Positions 1-7,844 are shown, counted from the first letter of the stretch. The stretch is 53,306 nt of DNA from an uncultured Hyphomicrobiales bacterium (GCA_903842455.1 CAIMLX010000179.1:1-53306); one strand, 5' to 3'. The notes: generated by a model not told the origin, from the letters alone. A program made the numbers and translations.

Positions 1-684
1 CTCGGTGTAGGGCGGCACGGCGTAGATGCGTTTTTCGCGGCCGGCGCCGAACAGCTGCAGCGCTTCGGACATGTGCATCTTGGGGTTGTCGAATTTCGGC
101 GTCGGCGAGGGGTCCATGACGTAGCGGCCCTCGACCTTCACCGGGTAGGCATAGGTGGTGGCGATGCGACCGTGCCGCGCGATGTCCTCGTAGAGTTTCA
201 CATGCATCAGCCCGTATTCCTCGAGCGCATGCATTTTTCGCGTTTCGGTTTCCCGTGGTTCCAGGAAGCGCAGGGGTTCGGGGATCGGCACCTGGTAGAC
301 CAGCACCTGGCCCTCGTTGAGCTTGGCTTCCGGGATGCGGTGGCGGGTCTGGATGATGGTGGCTTCGGCAGTGTGCGTGGTGGTCGCGACATCCGCCACC
401 TTGGCGAAGAAGGCGCGGATCGAGACGGCATTGGTGGTGTCGTCGGCGCCCTGGTCGATCACCTTCAGCACATCATCGGGCCCGATGATCGAGGCGGTGA
501 CCTGCACGCCGCCGGTACCCCAGCCATAGGGCATGGGCATTTCGCGCGACGCAAACGGCACCTGATAGCCCGGAATGGCGATCGCCTTGAGGATGGCCCG
601 CCGGATCATCCGCTTCGTCTGCTCGTCGAGATAGGCGAAGTTGTAGGTGGCAATTACGCCGGAACCGGAACGTCTGGCGGTCAT
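1..684 (-). CDS. phnJ: PhnJ, alpha-D-ribose 1-methylphosphonate 5-phosphate C-P lyase (partial; 3' end outside window)
   Basis: Only residues 1-228 are present; the frame runs open off the left edge. The translation begins MTARRSGSGVIATYNFAY and contains the family stretches YLDEQTKRMIRRAILKAIAI, MPYGWGTGG and KMHMSEALQLFGAGREKRIY. In this family PhnJ is the radical-SAM enzyme that cleaves the carbon-phosphorus bond of ribose-methylphosphonate phosphate using a 4Fe-4S cluster; the cluster cysteines lie in the C-terminal part, which is outside the window, so catalytic integrity cannot be judged. It is the fourth gene of phnGHIJ, separated from phnI by 160 nt, unusually wide for this operon. 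The ATG at 684 is preceded by a purine-rich AGGGGGC. Confidence 0.95.
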   Translation of the reverse strand, partial: MTARRSGSGVIATYNFAYLDEQTKRMIRRAILKAIAIPGYQVPFASREMPMPYGWGTGGVQVTASIIGPDDVLKVIDQGADDTTNAVSIRAFFAKVADVATTTHTAEATIIQTRHRIPEAKLNEGQVLVYQVPIPEPLRFLEPRETETRKMHALEEYGLMHVKLYEDIARHGRIATTYAYPVKVEGRYVMDPSPTPKFDNPKMHMSEALQLFGAGREKRIYAVPPYTE

Positions 685-719
685 GGCGCATTGCCCCCTG
701 GTATACTGGAGTTGAAATA

Positions 720-839
720 ATGGATGTCGGCACATGTGCGCTGATTGCGATCGGCGCGGCGGCCGCAATATTCGTGTTCGTCGGCTATTACTGGTGGGAA
801 GTCCGGCCGGTCATCATCGCAGACCGCCGCAAGCCCTGA
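720..839 (+). CDS. Putative 39-residue single-pass membrane protein, antisense in the phnI-phnJ gap
   Basis: The ATG at 720 has a GGAG at 708-711 with 8 nt spacing and opens a 39-codon frame ending TGA at 837-839. The product starts MDVGTCALIAIGAAAAIFVF, followed by VGYYWWEVRPVIIADRRKP: one hydrophobic helix (about residues 6-23) with a basic C-terminal tail, the normal topology of bacterial micro-membrane proteins. It lies entirely in the gap between phnI and phnJ but on the opposite strand. I do not recognise a family. It could be a chance frame; the ribosome-binding site, the helix and the exact fit into the gap argue for a real gene. Confidence 0.45.
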   Translation: MDVGTCALIAIGAAAAIFVFVGYYWWEVRPVIIADRRKP

Positions 840-844
840 GCAAG

Positions 845-1927
845 TCATTCGGCTGCCTCCTGATCGGCGTCGTGCTCGGCGCGCATTTCACGCAGCAGGC
901 CTAGCTCACCCTGGAAGTCGACGTAGTGCGGCAGCTTCAGGTGCTCGACGAAGCCGGTGGACTGCACGTTGTCGGAATGCGCGATGACGAATTCTTCGTC
1001 CTGCGCCGGGTGGTTCACGTCCTCGCCCAGTTCGCGGGCACGCAGCGAGCGATCGACCAGCGACATGGCCATGGCCTTGCGCTCGGCCTGGCCGAAAACC
1101 AGGCCGTAGCCGCGGGTGAACTGCGGCGGAACCTTGGCATTGCCCTTGAACTTGTTGACCATCTGGCACTCGGTGACGCGGATGCGGCCGAGGTTCAGCG
1201 CAAAGCCAAGTTCGGGGATATCGAGCTCCACTTCCACTTCGCCGATGCGGATTTCGCCGACGAAGGGGTGGGAGCGGCCATAGCCCCGCTGGGTGGAGTA
1301 GCCGAGCGCGAGGAGGAAGCCCTCGTCGCCACGGGCCAGCGCCTGCAGCCGCAGGTCGCGGTTGAGCGGGAACTCGAGCGGCTCGCGGGTGAGGTCGCCG
1401 ACCGCGTCCTGGTCTTCGTTCACATCGGGCTCGATCAGGCCCTGGTGGCCCAGCATGTCGGTGACGCGGGGCGCCGCCTCGGGTGCGCTGTCGCGGGCCG
1501 CGGGCTCGTCGACGGGGCCTTCGCCCATCAGCGATGGGTCGAGCAGGCGGTGGGTGTAGTCGAAGGTGGGGCCGAGCAGCTGGCCGCCGGGTAAATCCTT
1601 GAAGGTGGCGGAGACGCGGCGCTCGATCAGCATGGCGCCGGTGTCGATGGGCCGCGAGTAGCCGAAGCGGGGCAGGGTGGTGCGGTAGGCGCGGACGAGG
1701 AAGATCGCCTCGATCAGGTCGCCGCGCGCCTGCACGATGGCGAGGGCGGCAAGTTCGCGATCGTAGAGCGAGCCCTCCCCCATCGTGCGGTCGACGGCGA
1801 GGCCGAGTTGCTCGACGATCTGGTCGAGGCGCAGCGCCGGGACATTGCGGTCGCCGCGGCGGCGGTCGGCGAGGAGTCGGTGGGCATTGGCGATGGCGGC
1901 CTCGCCGCCCTTTACGGCAACATACAT
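845..1927 (-). CDS. phnI: PhnI, C-P lyase complex subunit
   Basis: 360 residues, the usual PhnI length, starting MYVAVKGGEAAIANAHRLLA, with family stretches TFKDLPGGQLLGPTFDYTHR, GYGRSHPFVGEIRIGEVEV and NVQSTGFVEHLKLPHYVDFQ. PhnI is the nucleosidase/ribosyltransferase-like core subunit which, with PhnG, PhnH and PhnL, displaces adenine from a nucleoside triphosphate with methylphosphonate. The ATG at 1927 is one nucleotide past the phnH stop, indicating translational coupling. No frameshift or missing block is visible. Confidence 0.96.
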   Translation of the reverse strand: MYVAVKGGEAAIANAHRLLADRRRGDRNVPALRLDQIVEQLGLAVDRTMGEGSLYDRELAALAIVQARGDLIEAIFLVRAYRTTLPRFGYSRPIDTGAMLIERRVSATFKDLPGGQLLGPTFDYTHRLLDPSLMGEGPVDEPAARDSAPEAAPRVTDMLGHQGLIEPDVNEDQDAVGDLTREPLEFPLNRDLRLQALARGDEGFLLALGYSTQRGYGRSHPFVGEIRIGEVEVELDIPELGFALNLGRIRVTECQMVNKFKGNAKVPPQFTRGYGLVFGQAERKAMAMSLVDRSLRARELGEDVNHPAQDEEFVIAHSDNVQSTGFVEHLKLPHYVDFQGELGLLREMRAEHDADQEAAE

Positions 1928-1928
1928 G

Positions 1929-2519
1929 TCAGGCCTCCGAAATGCGGGTGGTGCGGGGCAGGCCGATCACCGTGCCGTTGCGCACCAGCAGCAGGTCGAC
2001 GCCGCGCGGGAAACGCGCGCGGTTGTCGGCCCACTGGGCGAGGAAATCGCCATTGGGCAGCGGCAGGATGGTGCGCAGTTCGCCTTTGATCCCCGGCCCT
2101 TTCAGCACCACCGCGGTTTCGGCGAAGCCGGCCGCCAGCACCACGGTTGTCGAGCGGTCGGGATACTGGTCGGTACCCTGTGCCATCGTGTCGAGACGCG
2201 GCAGCAGCGCGGCATCGGTCAGGAGGACGAAGGCGGCCTCGGCGATATCGTCGGTCAGCGGCGCGCCGCAATGGAAGGCAAGCCACGAGGTCACCGCTGC
2301 GGAGGCGCGGAGGTTCGGGTCGAGCCAGACCGGGGTGTCGTGGTCGCACAGCGTCAAAGCCATTGCGCCGAGTTCGGGCGTCATGGGGGCGGGGGGCGCG
2401 GCATCCGTGCCGATACCCTGCGGCTGGCCGGGTCGGGCGAGCGCCTCCATGGTGGCGCGGAACACGCTTTGCGCGCCCAGCACCAGATCGGAGAAGCCGC
2501 CTTCGATCGACAGGTCCAT
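1929..2519 (-). CDS. phnH: PhnH, C-P lyase complex subunit
   Basis: 196 residues, starting MDLSIEGGFSDLVLGAQSVF and containing FRATMEALARPGQPQ and GAPLTDDIAEAAFVLL, typical of PhnH, a PLP-transferase-fold subunit of the PhnGHIJ core complex that has lost the cofactor. The start codon overlaps the phnG stop by one base (TGATG at 2517-2521). The gene runs directly into phnI. Confidence 0.95.
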   Translation of the reverse strand: MDLSIEGGFSDLVLGAQSVFRATMEALARPGQPQGIGTDAAPPAPMTPELGAMALTLCDHDTPVWLDPNLRASAAVTSWLAFHCGAPLTDDIAEAAFVLLTDAALLPRLDTMAQGTDQYPDRSTTVVLAAGFAETAVVLKGPGIKGELRTILPLPNGDFLAQWADNRARFPRGVDLLLVRNGTVIGLPRTTRISEA

Positions 2520-2962
2520 CAGTCGTCTCCCCGCACCATGGTGAAGAAATCCACACGGGTGGCGGCGGTCTCGTCGCGGCGGAGCTTGTCGGCCTCCGCC
2601 TGCTCGGCACGGAGCGGTGCCAGCACCTGCGCCTCGACCGTTTCAGGGTCGCGCTGCCACAGGGCGTCGAACAGGGCGGCCTGCACCACCTTGTCGCCGT
2701 CGCGGCCGAGGCAATAGGCGTGCCCGACTTCGCCGGTATCGAGCCGGACGGTGGCGCGGGTGACGGTGGCTTCGCCGAGGTTGAACGGATTGCCGCCGCC
2801 ACCGGCGCGGCCCCGTACCATGACGAGGCCCGTCTCGGGTCCGCGGACGCGGTGGAACGCGGGCTTGTCGGCCCAGGCGCCCCAGAGCTTGCCGAGGTGG
2901 CCGGCGGTGGCGTTGCTCAACACTCCCATCGCCACTTGTCTCGCATTACCGGCATCGCTCAT
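2519..2962 (-). CDS. phnG: PhnG, C-P lyase complex subunit
   Basis: 147 residues, starting MSDAGNARQVAMGVLSNATA, with the conserved VMVRGRAGGGGNPFNLGEAT and TGEVGHAYCLGRDGDKVVQA blocks. First gene of the phosphonate operon; PhnG acts with PhnI in forming ribose-1-methylphosphonate triphosphate. The start is 81 nt from the divergent phnF start, and the gap holds a palindrome likely to be the PhnF operator. Confidence 0.95.
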   Translation of the reverse strand: MSDAGNARQVAMGVLSNATAGHLGKLWGAWADKPAFHRVRGPETGLVMVRGRAGGGGNPFNLGEATVTRATVRLDTGEVGHAYCLGRDGDKVVQAALFDALWQRDPETVEAQVLAPLRAEQAEADKLRRDETAATRVDFFTMVRGDD

Positions 2963-2975
2963 TCCGCTTGCTCCA

Positions 2976-2999
2976 ACTTGTCTATTTTACTATACAAGT
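2976..2999. promoter_or_regulatory. Candidate PhnF operator (inverted repeat)
   Basis: ACTTGT at 2976-2981 and ACAAGT at 2994-2999 are perfect reverse complements around a 12-nt AT-rich centre, in an otherwise GC-rich region. The inner bases (GTCTA on the left, CTATAC on the right) resemble half-sites of HutC/PhnF-type GntR regulators. It sits exactly between divergent phnG and phnF, so PhnF could control both genes from it. No Pho box was found in the gap. Confidence 0.6.
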
Positions 3000-3042
3000 G
3001 CTTCGACTTCGCGCTCCTCTACCGCGACTGGATGAATTTGCA

Positions 3043-3780
3043 ATGACATTGTTGAGCCGATCTTCGGACGCGCCGGCGGGCGGGGTGGCGCTGTGGCGGC
3101 AGATCGCCGACGCCATCCGGCTCGACATTGTCGGCGGCAAGCTGAACGAGGGTGACAAGCTCGACGGCGAACTGCCCCTCGCCGAGCGCTTCGGGGTCAA
3201 CCGTCACACGGTGCGCCGGGCGCTGGCGGTGCTGGCCGAGGAAGGGGTGGTGCGGGCCGAGCACGGACGCGGCACCTTCGTTGCCGAGGCGCGGCGGCTG
3301 AGCTACCGGGTCGGCAAGCGGACGCGGTTCAACGAGGGGCTCGCGGGACAGACGCGCGAGCGGACGCGCACGCTGCTGTCGCATCGGATCGAGCGAGCGA
3401 CGGCAAGGCTTGCCGAGGCGCTGGCGGTGAAACCGGGCACGCGGCTGGTGCGGCACGAGACCATCTCGTTCGCCGACGGGCGGCCGCTGGCGCGGGCCTC
3501 GGGGTGGCTGCCGGAAGAGAGGTTCCCCGACTTCACCGCGGTCTACATGGACTCTGTCTCGGTCACGGATGCGCTCAGGCACTTCGGCATCGAGGACTAT
3601 TCCAGGGCTGTAACGCGAATCTCGGCGCGGCATGCCACGACCGATGAGGCACAGGCGCTGAAACTGGCGCCGGGCTCGGTGGTGCTGGTGTCGGACGCGG
3701 TGGATGTGGATACGGCCGGTATCCCCATCCACGCAATGCTGACCCGCTTCCCGGCCGACCGGATGGAACTGGTGGTGTAG
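3043..3780 (+). CDS. phnF: PhnF, GntR/HutC-family transcriptional repressor of phosphonate genes
   Basis: 245 residues from the ATG at 3043. An upstream in-frame TTG at 2968 would run through the palindrome and add a non-homologous leader, so it is rejected. Residues about 10-80 form a GntR winged helix (ALWRQIADAIRLDIVGG, GELPLAERFGVNRHTVRRAL, EHGRGTFVAEA); the rest is a UTRA ligand-binding domain (KPGTRLVRHETISFADGRP, PIHAMLTRFPADRMELV). Divergent from phnGHIJ, so it probably represses the operon in the absence of a phosphonate-derived effector. Confidence 0.93.
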   Translation: MTLLSRSSDAPAGGVALWRQIADAIRLDIVGGKLNEGDKLDGELPLAERFGVNRHTVRRALAVLAEEGVVRAEHGRGTFVAEARRLSYRVGKRTRFNEGLAGQTRERTRTLLSHRIERATARLAEALAVKPGTRLVRHETISFADGRPLARASGWLPEERFPDFTAVYMDSVSVTDALRHFGIEDYSRAVTRISARHATTDEAQALKLAPGSVVLVSDAVDVDTAGIPIHAMLTRFPADRMELVV

Positions 3781-3785
3781 GGAGA

Positions 3786-4118
3786 CTACTCGCCGAGCAT
3801 ATCCAGCGCGTGCTCGAGGCGGGCGAGGGCGGCGCGGGTGTCGCCAATGCGGCCATCGGCCCGCAGCTTCTCGGGCATGTCGGCGACCGTGGCATCCAGC
3901 TCGGCGCGTGCCTCGGCCAGTTCATGCCGCTTGAGGGCGACTTCCGCCTGGTCCACGCGGTCGCCGGGCTGACGCAAGGCGCGAAGGTTGCGGGCGACAA
4001 GGAAGGCCACCCGCTCCTGCAGCACGCCGATCCTCAGCTGAACGGGGCGAAGCGCACGGGCGACCGGGCTGATCCGGCGGGTGGGACGCGGGGCTATGGA
4101 GGCGGTTTCGTCGAGCAT
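3786..4118 (-). CDS. Hypothetical alpha-helical protein, 110 residues
   Basis: Convergent with phnF, five bases beyond its stop. From the ATG at 4118 the product starts MLDETASIAPRPTRRISPVA and is then rich in Arg, Ala, Leu and Glu with heptad-like spacing (LKRHELAEARAELDATVADM, RAALARLEHALDMLGE), suggesting a helical or short coiled-coil cytoplasmic protein. No signal peptide, membrane segment or catalytic motif is visible. The reading frame stays open for more than 130 codons upstream, but that extension is proline-rich shadow sequence. I do not recognise the family, and its link to phosphonate metabolism is positional only. Confidence 0.55.
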   Translation of the reverse strand: MLDETASIAPRPTRRISPVARALRPVQLRIGVLQERVAFLVARNLRALRQPGDRVDQAEVALKRHELAEARAELDATVADMPEKLRADGRIGDTRAALARLEHALDMLGE

Positions 4119-4323
4119 CGGGTTCCAGTTCTTGTAGCGGCACCGGCGAGCGGGTGGACTGCCGGTGCCGCCGTAGCAGCGGGTCGGGTGCCCGCCTTGA
4201 GGGTTCCCCGCCCGCGGTTGCATGGGATGTGCGGGGACTTGCATCCCTAGCAAAAGCGCGCTGTGGGACCTCTGATGCAGCATCTCAGCGAATTTACAGC
4301 TTGGCTGGGCTACAGTGATCGCC

Positions 4324-4755
4324 ATGCGTTTCATTTCGAGAGTCCTGCTCGTCCTTGTCCTTGCCTTACAGCTCACCGTGCCGGCGCTTGCCCAGAACGG
4401 CGGCAACGGCAATGGCAACCAGGGCCGACCGGAAAACCCCGGCAATGGCAACGGCGGCAATAGCGGGAACAACGGCAACGGCGGTGGCGGCAAGGCCGAA
4501 GGGGCGCCTGACGGCATTATCGCCATCCCCGACGATCAGCAGGTTGTCCGCGATGCGGTGCGCGCCCGGTCCGCCCTATCGCTCGAGGCAATCACGGCGG
4601 TCGTGGCTGAAGACACCGATGGGCGCATCCTCGATCTCCAGCTGGTGACGTACAAGGGCACATACCTTTACGATGTCACCGTGCTCGAGCCCGATGGCGT
4701 GCTGCACAAGCTTTACTACAACGCCCGGTCCGGGGCGCGGGTGAGGACCGACTGA
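4324..4755 (+). CDS. Secreted PepSY-like protein with Gly/Asn-rich linker, first gene of a two-component operon
   Basis: 143 residues from the ATG at 4324 (an in-frame GTG lies 9 nt upstream). Signal peptide MRFISRVLLVLVLALQL...ALA is followed by a low-complexity segment of Gly-Asn repeats (about residues 24-58), then a compact domain (IIAIPDDQQVVRDAV, LEAITAVVAEDTDGRILDLQ, GTYLYDVTVLEPDGVLHKLY) with the alternating pattern of PepSY modules. It overlaps the response-regulator start (TGATG). In rhizobia a small periplasmic protein, FeuN, is encoded beside feuPQ and restrains the FeuQ kinase; this gene may be a functional counterpart, by inference from position and topology only. A -10-like TACAGT ends 7 nt before the ATG, so the transcript could be nearly leaderless. 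Confidence 0.75.
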   Translation: MRFISRVLLVLVLALQLTVPALAQNGGNGNGNQGRPENPGNGNGGNSGNNGNGGGGKAEGAPDGIIAIPDDQQVVRDAVRARSALSLEAITAVVAEDTDGRILDLQLVTYKGTYLYDVTVLEPDGVLHKLYYNARSGARVRTD

Positions 4756-5426
4756 TGCGCGTGCTCATCGCCGAGGACGATGAACGGATCTCGGGGCCGC
4801 TGCGGGTGACGCTGGAAAGCGCCGGCTTCGTCGTCGACACCGAAACCGACGGCGAAATCGCCTGGTATCGCGGGGACACCGAGAGCTTCGACACCATCAT
4901 TCTCGACCTCGGGCTGCCGACGCTCGACGGGCTCACCGTGCTGAAACGCTGGCGCGCGGCCGGACGCACGTCGCCGGTGCTGGTGCTCACTGCCCGCGGC
5001 CGCTGGGAGGAGAAGGTCGAGGCGATCGAGGCGGGCGCTGACGACTATGTGGTCAAGCCGTTCCGGATGGAAGAAGTGGTGGCGCGGGTCCGCGCCATCG
5101 TTCGCCGCGCCAATGGCCTTGCCTCGTCGCGCATCGGCTTTGCCGGCTACGTGTTCGACGCGCGGCAGATGCAGGTGACGCGGGACGGCGTACCGGTCGA
5201 ACTGACGCCGCTGGAATTCCGCCTCCTCGCCCAGCTGCTGCATCAACGCGGCAAGGTGATTTCGCAACTCGAGCTGACCGAGCACCTCTACCGGCAGGAC
5301 GCCGACCGCGATCCCAACTCGATCGAGCAGCTGGTCGGCAGGCTCCGGCGGCGGCTCGGTGCCGACGTGATCCAGACCCGCCGCGGCTTCGGCTATGTCG
5401 TGCCCGCCGAGGGCCAGGCATCTTGA
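4755..5426 (+). CDS. OmpR/PhoB-family response regulator (FeuP-like)
   Basis: 223 residues. Receiver domain (1-115) with acidic pair E7/D8/D9 and phosphoacceptor Asp51 in IILDLGLPTLDG; LTAR and DDYVVKPF follow in the expected order, with Lys in VVKP. C-terminal winged-helix domain (about 125-220) with VELTPLEFRLLAQLLHQRGK, DPNSIEQLVGRLRRRLG and IQTRRGFGYV. Start overlaps the upstream PepSY-like gene and the stop overlaps the kinase start, so the three form one operon. Closest named relatives by pattern are FeuP/PhoP/QseB; the regulon cannot be told from sequence. Confidence 0.92.
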   Translation: MRVLIAEDDERISGPLRVTLESAGFVVDTETDGEIAWYRGDTESFDTIILDLGLPTLDGLTVLKRWRAAGRTSPVLVLTARGRWEEKVEAIEAGADDYVVKPFRMEEVVARVRAIVRRANGLASSRIGFAGYVFDARQMQVTRDGVPVELTPLEFRLLAQLLHQRGKVISQLELTEHLYRQDADRDPNSIEQLVGRLRRRLGADVIQTRRGFGYVVPAEGQAS

Positions 5427-6778
5427 GCGGACATTCGTTGCGGCTGCTCCTTGGAGCGGGAGCCTGGATCGCGGTCGCGCTGCTGCTGGCAGGGACGGCG
5501 ATCGTCTTCATCTTCAGCGCCAGCGTTGCCCGTGACCGGCACGAGGACCTGCTGGTCCGGCTCGACCGGGTCCTGACCGGGGTATCGGCCGACGGGGCGC
5601 TCTTGGCGATCAGCCGCAGACTCGCCGATCCGCGCTACGACACGCCGGCCGGAGGGCTTTACTGGCAGGTGCTCGACCTGGCGAGCGGGGAGGCGGAGCG
5701 CTCGCGGTCGCTGTGGGACACCGGCCTCGAGGTGCCTGCGCCGCCGGCGCAATCGGCTCCGGCCTTCGCGACCGTCGCCGGTCCGGCAGGGCAACTGCTC
5801 GATGCACTGACCCAGGACGTGACACTGCCGGGGGCCGGAGAGCCGCGGCAACTGCGTGTCACCGTCGCCGAGGATTCGGCGATCCGCGGGCGCGACATCC
5901 GCAGCTTCACCCTCGATATCGGCATGGCGCTGGCGGCGCTGGGCGTGGCTTTGCTGCTGGCCGGCTGGCTGACGGTCCACCTCGGGCTGCGGCCGCTGGC
6001 CTCGCTACGCGGCGCGCTCGAGGCGGTGACGGCCGGCCGGTCGGGGACCCTCGAGGGGAGCTATCCCAAAGAGGTGCTGCCGCTGGTCGACGAGGTCAAC
6101 GCGCTGCTGGCCGGGCATGAGCGCTCGATCGGCTTCGCCCGGGCCAGGGCCGACGACCTGGCGCACGGCCTCAAGACGCCCCTTGCGGTGCTCAGCGCCA
6201 CGGCCGCAAGGCTGCGGGCCGCCGGCGATGTCGCCAATGCCGACGTGCTCGACATGCTGGGCGACGAGATGGTGCAGCGGGTCGACTACCAGTTGCGACT
6301 GGCGCAGCTCCGGGTCCGCTCGGGCGAGCATACGCTGTCGGCCTCGCTCGATGAGGCGCTGCTGCGCTCGGTGTCGGTGCTGCGCCGGACGGGCCGAGGC
6401 GAGGAGCTGTTCTTCACGCTCGACATCGATGCCAAGATGACCGTCGACATGGACCCGCACGACTTGATGGAACTGATCGGTGTGCTGCTCGAAAACAGCG
6501 CGCAATGGGCGAACAGCGAGGTCCGGATCAGCTGCCGCATCGACGGCGGGCTTGCGGTATTCGAGGTGTCCGATGACGGGCCGGGCATGACCGACGCCCA
6601 GATCGCCCTGCTCGGGGAGCGCGGCAAGCGGCTCGACGAGACCCGGTCCGGCACCGGCTTCGGCATCGCCATTGCCCGGGAGATTTTGAACCTCAACGGC
6701 GGAACGCTCGAGCTGGGCCGCGCCGAAGCGGGCGGCCTGGGCGTGAAAGTGCGGATACCGCTGGTGAAGGGTCACTAG
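5423..6778 (+). CDS. Membrane sensor histidine kinase (FeuQ-like)
   Basis: 451 residues with a TTG start overlapping the regulator stop by 4 nt. Two membrane segments (about residues 7-31 and 165-187) bracket a roughly 130-residue periplasmic sensor region; HAMP-like GLRPLASLRGALEAVTAG follows. The H-box is DDLAHGLKTPLAVLSA with phosphorylatable His248; N-box LLENSAQWANSEV and G-boxes SDDGPGM and GTGFGIAIAREI are all present, so the kinase looks intact. It pairs with the regulator upstream, and the secreted PepSY-like protein is a plausible partner of its periplasmic domain. Confidence 0.92.
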   Translation: MSGHSLRLLLGAGAWIAVALLLAGTAIVFIFSASVARDRHEDLLVRLDRVLTGVSADGALLAISRRLADPRYDTPAGGLYWQVLDLASGEAERSRSLWDTGLEVPAPPAQSAPAFATVAGPAGQLLDALTQDVTLPGAGEPRQLRVTVAEDSAIRGRDIRSFTLDIGMALAALGVALLLAGWLTVHLGLRPLASLRGALEAVTAGRSGTLEGSYPKEVLPLVDEVNALLAGHERSIGFARARADDLAHGLKTPLAVLSATAARLRAAGDVANADVLDMLGDEMVQRVDYQLRLAQLRVRSGEHTLSASLDEALLRSVSVLRRTGRGEELFFTLDIDAKMTVDMDPHDLMELIGVLLENSAQWANSEVRISCRIDGGLAVFEVSDDGPGMTDAQIALLGERGKRLDETRSGTGFGIAIAREILNLNGGTLELGRAEAGGLGVKVRIPLVKGH

Positions 6779-6831
6779 GCAGGCGGCGCGCATCGGCCTA
6801 GAACGGCCGCCCGCCTTCCGGACGACCGCCT

Positions 6832-7749
6832 GTGACCGACACCATTTCCCGCGACGTCGGGGCCTCCCAGCGCCGCCTCGCCCACCTTGGCATGCTGCTG
6901 TTCGCGGGGCTGATCGCCGGGTCGTTCACCTTCGGGGCGGCGGCAGTGCCCTATCTGGCGCCGGTGCCGCTGAACGCGCTGCGCTTCGTGATGGCGAGCC
7001 TGCTGATGGGGGCGTTCGCCTTTGGCGTGGCGCGGCAGAAGTTGGCATGGCCCAAGGCGCCGTGGCGGTTCGGGGTGACGGGGTTTCTCACCGCCGTCTA
7101 TTTCGTCACCATGTTCATCGCGCTCACCATGACGCTGCCGATAGCGACGAGCGCGGTCTATACACTGGTGCCGATGATGACGGCGCTGACCGGCTTGCTG
7201 ATCGTCGGGCAGCGCTCGGGGCCGCCGGTGCTGCTGAGCCTGCTGCTGGCGGGGATCGGCGCGGTGTGGGTGATCTTTCGCGGCGATCTCGACGCGCTGC
7301 TGCGCTTCGACATCGGGGCGGGCGAACTCATCTACTTTGTCGGCTGCATCGCCTACGCCATCTACACGCCGCTGCTGCGGCGCTACAACCGCGGCGAGAG
7401 CGCCCTGGTGCTGAGTTTCTGGACGCTGACCGGCACGGCACTGTGCATCGTGCTCTACGGGCTGCCCGAGATCCTGAGCACCGACTGGCTGAATTTGCCG
7501 CCAGTGGTCTGGTGGGTGGTGGTCTACCTGGCCGTGGGGCCGACAGCGATCTGCTTTTTCCTGATCCAGTTCGCCTCGGTGCACCTGCCGGCGGCCAAGG
7601 TGGTCGCCTATGGCTATATCGTGCCGGCCTTCGTCATCGTCTTCGAAGGATTTGTCGGCCACGGCTGGACCAGCCTGTCGGTCGCTGCCGGGGCGGCGAT
7701 CACGGTGCTGGGCCTCGCGGTGCTGGCGGCGCTGCCGGACAAGTCCTAG
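6832..7749 (+). CDS. EamA-domain drug/metabolite exporter (DMT superfamily)
   Basis: 305 residues with a GTG start; ten hydrophobic segments in two homologous halves, beginning LAHLGMLLFAGLIAGSFTFG. Family hallmarks include VPLNALRFVMASLLMGA in the first half and LPAAKVVAYGYIVPAFVIVF in the second. Members are inner-membrane exporters of amino acids, nucleosides or drugs; the substrate is not predictable. Its stop codon overlaps that of the small convergent membrane protein downstream. Confidence 0.9.
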   Translation: MTDTISRDVGASQRRLAHLGMLLFAGLIAGSFTFGAAAVPYLAPVPLNALRFVMASLLMGAFAFGVARQKLAWPKAPWRFGVTGFLTAVYFVTMFIALTMTLPIATSAVYTLVPMMTALTGLLIVGQRSGPPVLLSLLLAGIGAVWVIFRGDLDALLRFDIGAGELIYFVGCIAYAIYTPLLRRYNRGESALVLSFWTLTGTALCIVLYGLPEILSTDWLNLPPVVWWVVVYLAVGPTAICFFLIQFASVHLPAAKVVAYGYIVPAFVIVFEGFVGHGWTSLSVAAGAAITVLGLAVLAALPDKS

Positions 7750-7844
7750 CGCGCGGTACGGCGGTACGCCCAGGCGAGGGTGACGCCGAACGTTATGAAG
7801 GCGACGACGACCAGGGCGACAAAAAGTGTGGCTTCGGCAGGCAT
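7746..7844 (-). CDS. Small membrane protein, 32 residues
   Basis: ATG at 7844 preceded by GAGGAG with 7-nt spacing, a near-ideal ribosome-binding site. The product begins MPAEATLFVALVVVAFITFG and ends VTLAWAYRRTAR: one transmembrane helix (about residues 6-27) and an arginine-rich tail. Convergent with the EamA exporter, overlapping its stop by 4 nt. Too short for homology recognition; the strong ribosome-binding site and clean topology support it. Confidence 0.65.
   Translation of the reverse strand: MPAEATLFVALVVVAFITFGVTLAWAYRRTAR

Noticed and set aside
698-710. TGGTATAC motif near phnJ as a second PhnF operator
   Set aside because: Only one half of a PhnF-like site is present with no inverted partner.
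2968-3042. Upstream TTG start for phnF adding 25 residues
   Set aside because: It would place coding sequence through the operator palindrome and adds residues without similarity to GntR proteins.
4384-4500. Repetitive GGCAATGGC-like units, considered as a minisatellite or CRISPR-like array
   Set aside because: The units encode an in-frame Gly-Asn linker of a secreted protein; they are irregular and have no spacers. No CRISPR array was seen anywhere in the window.
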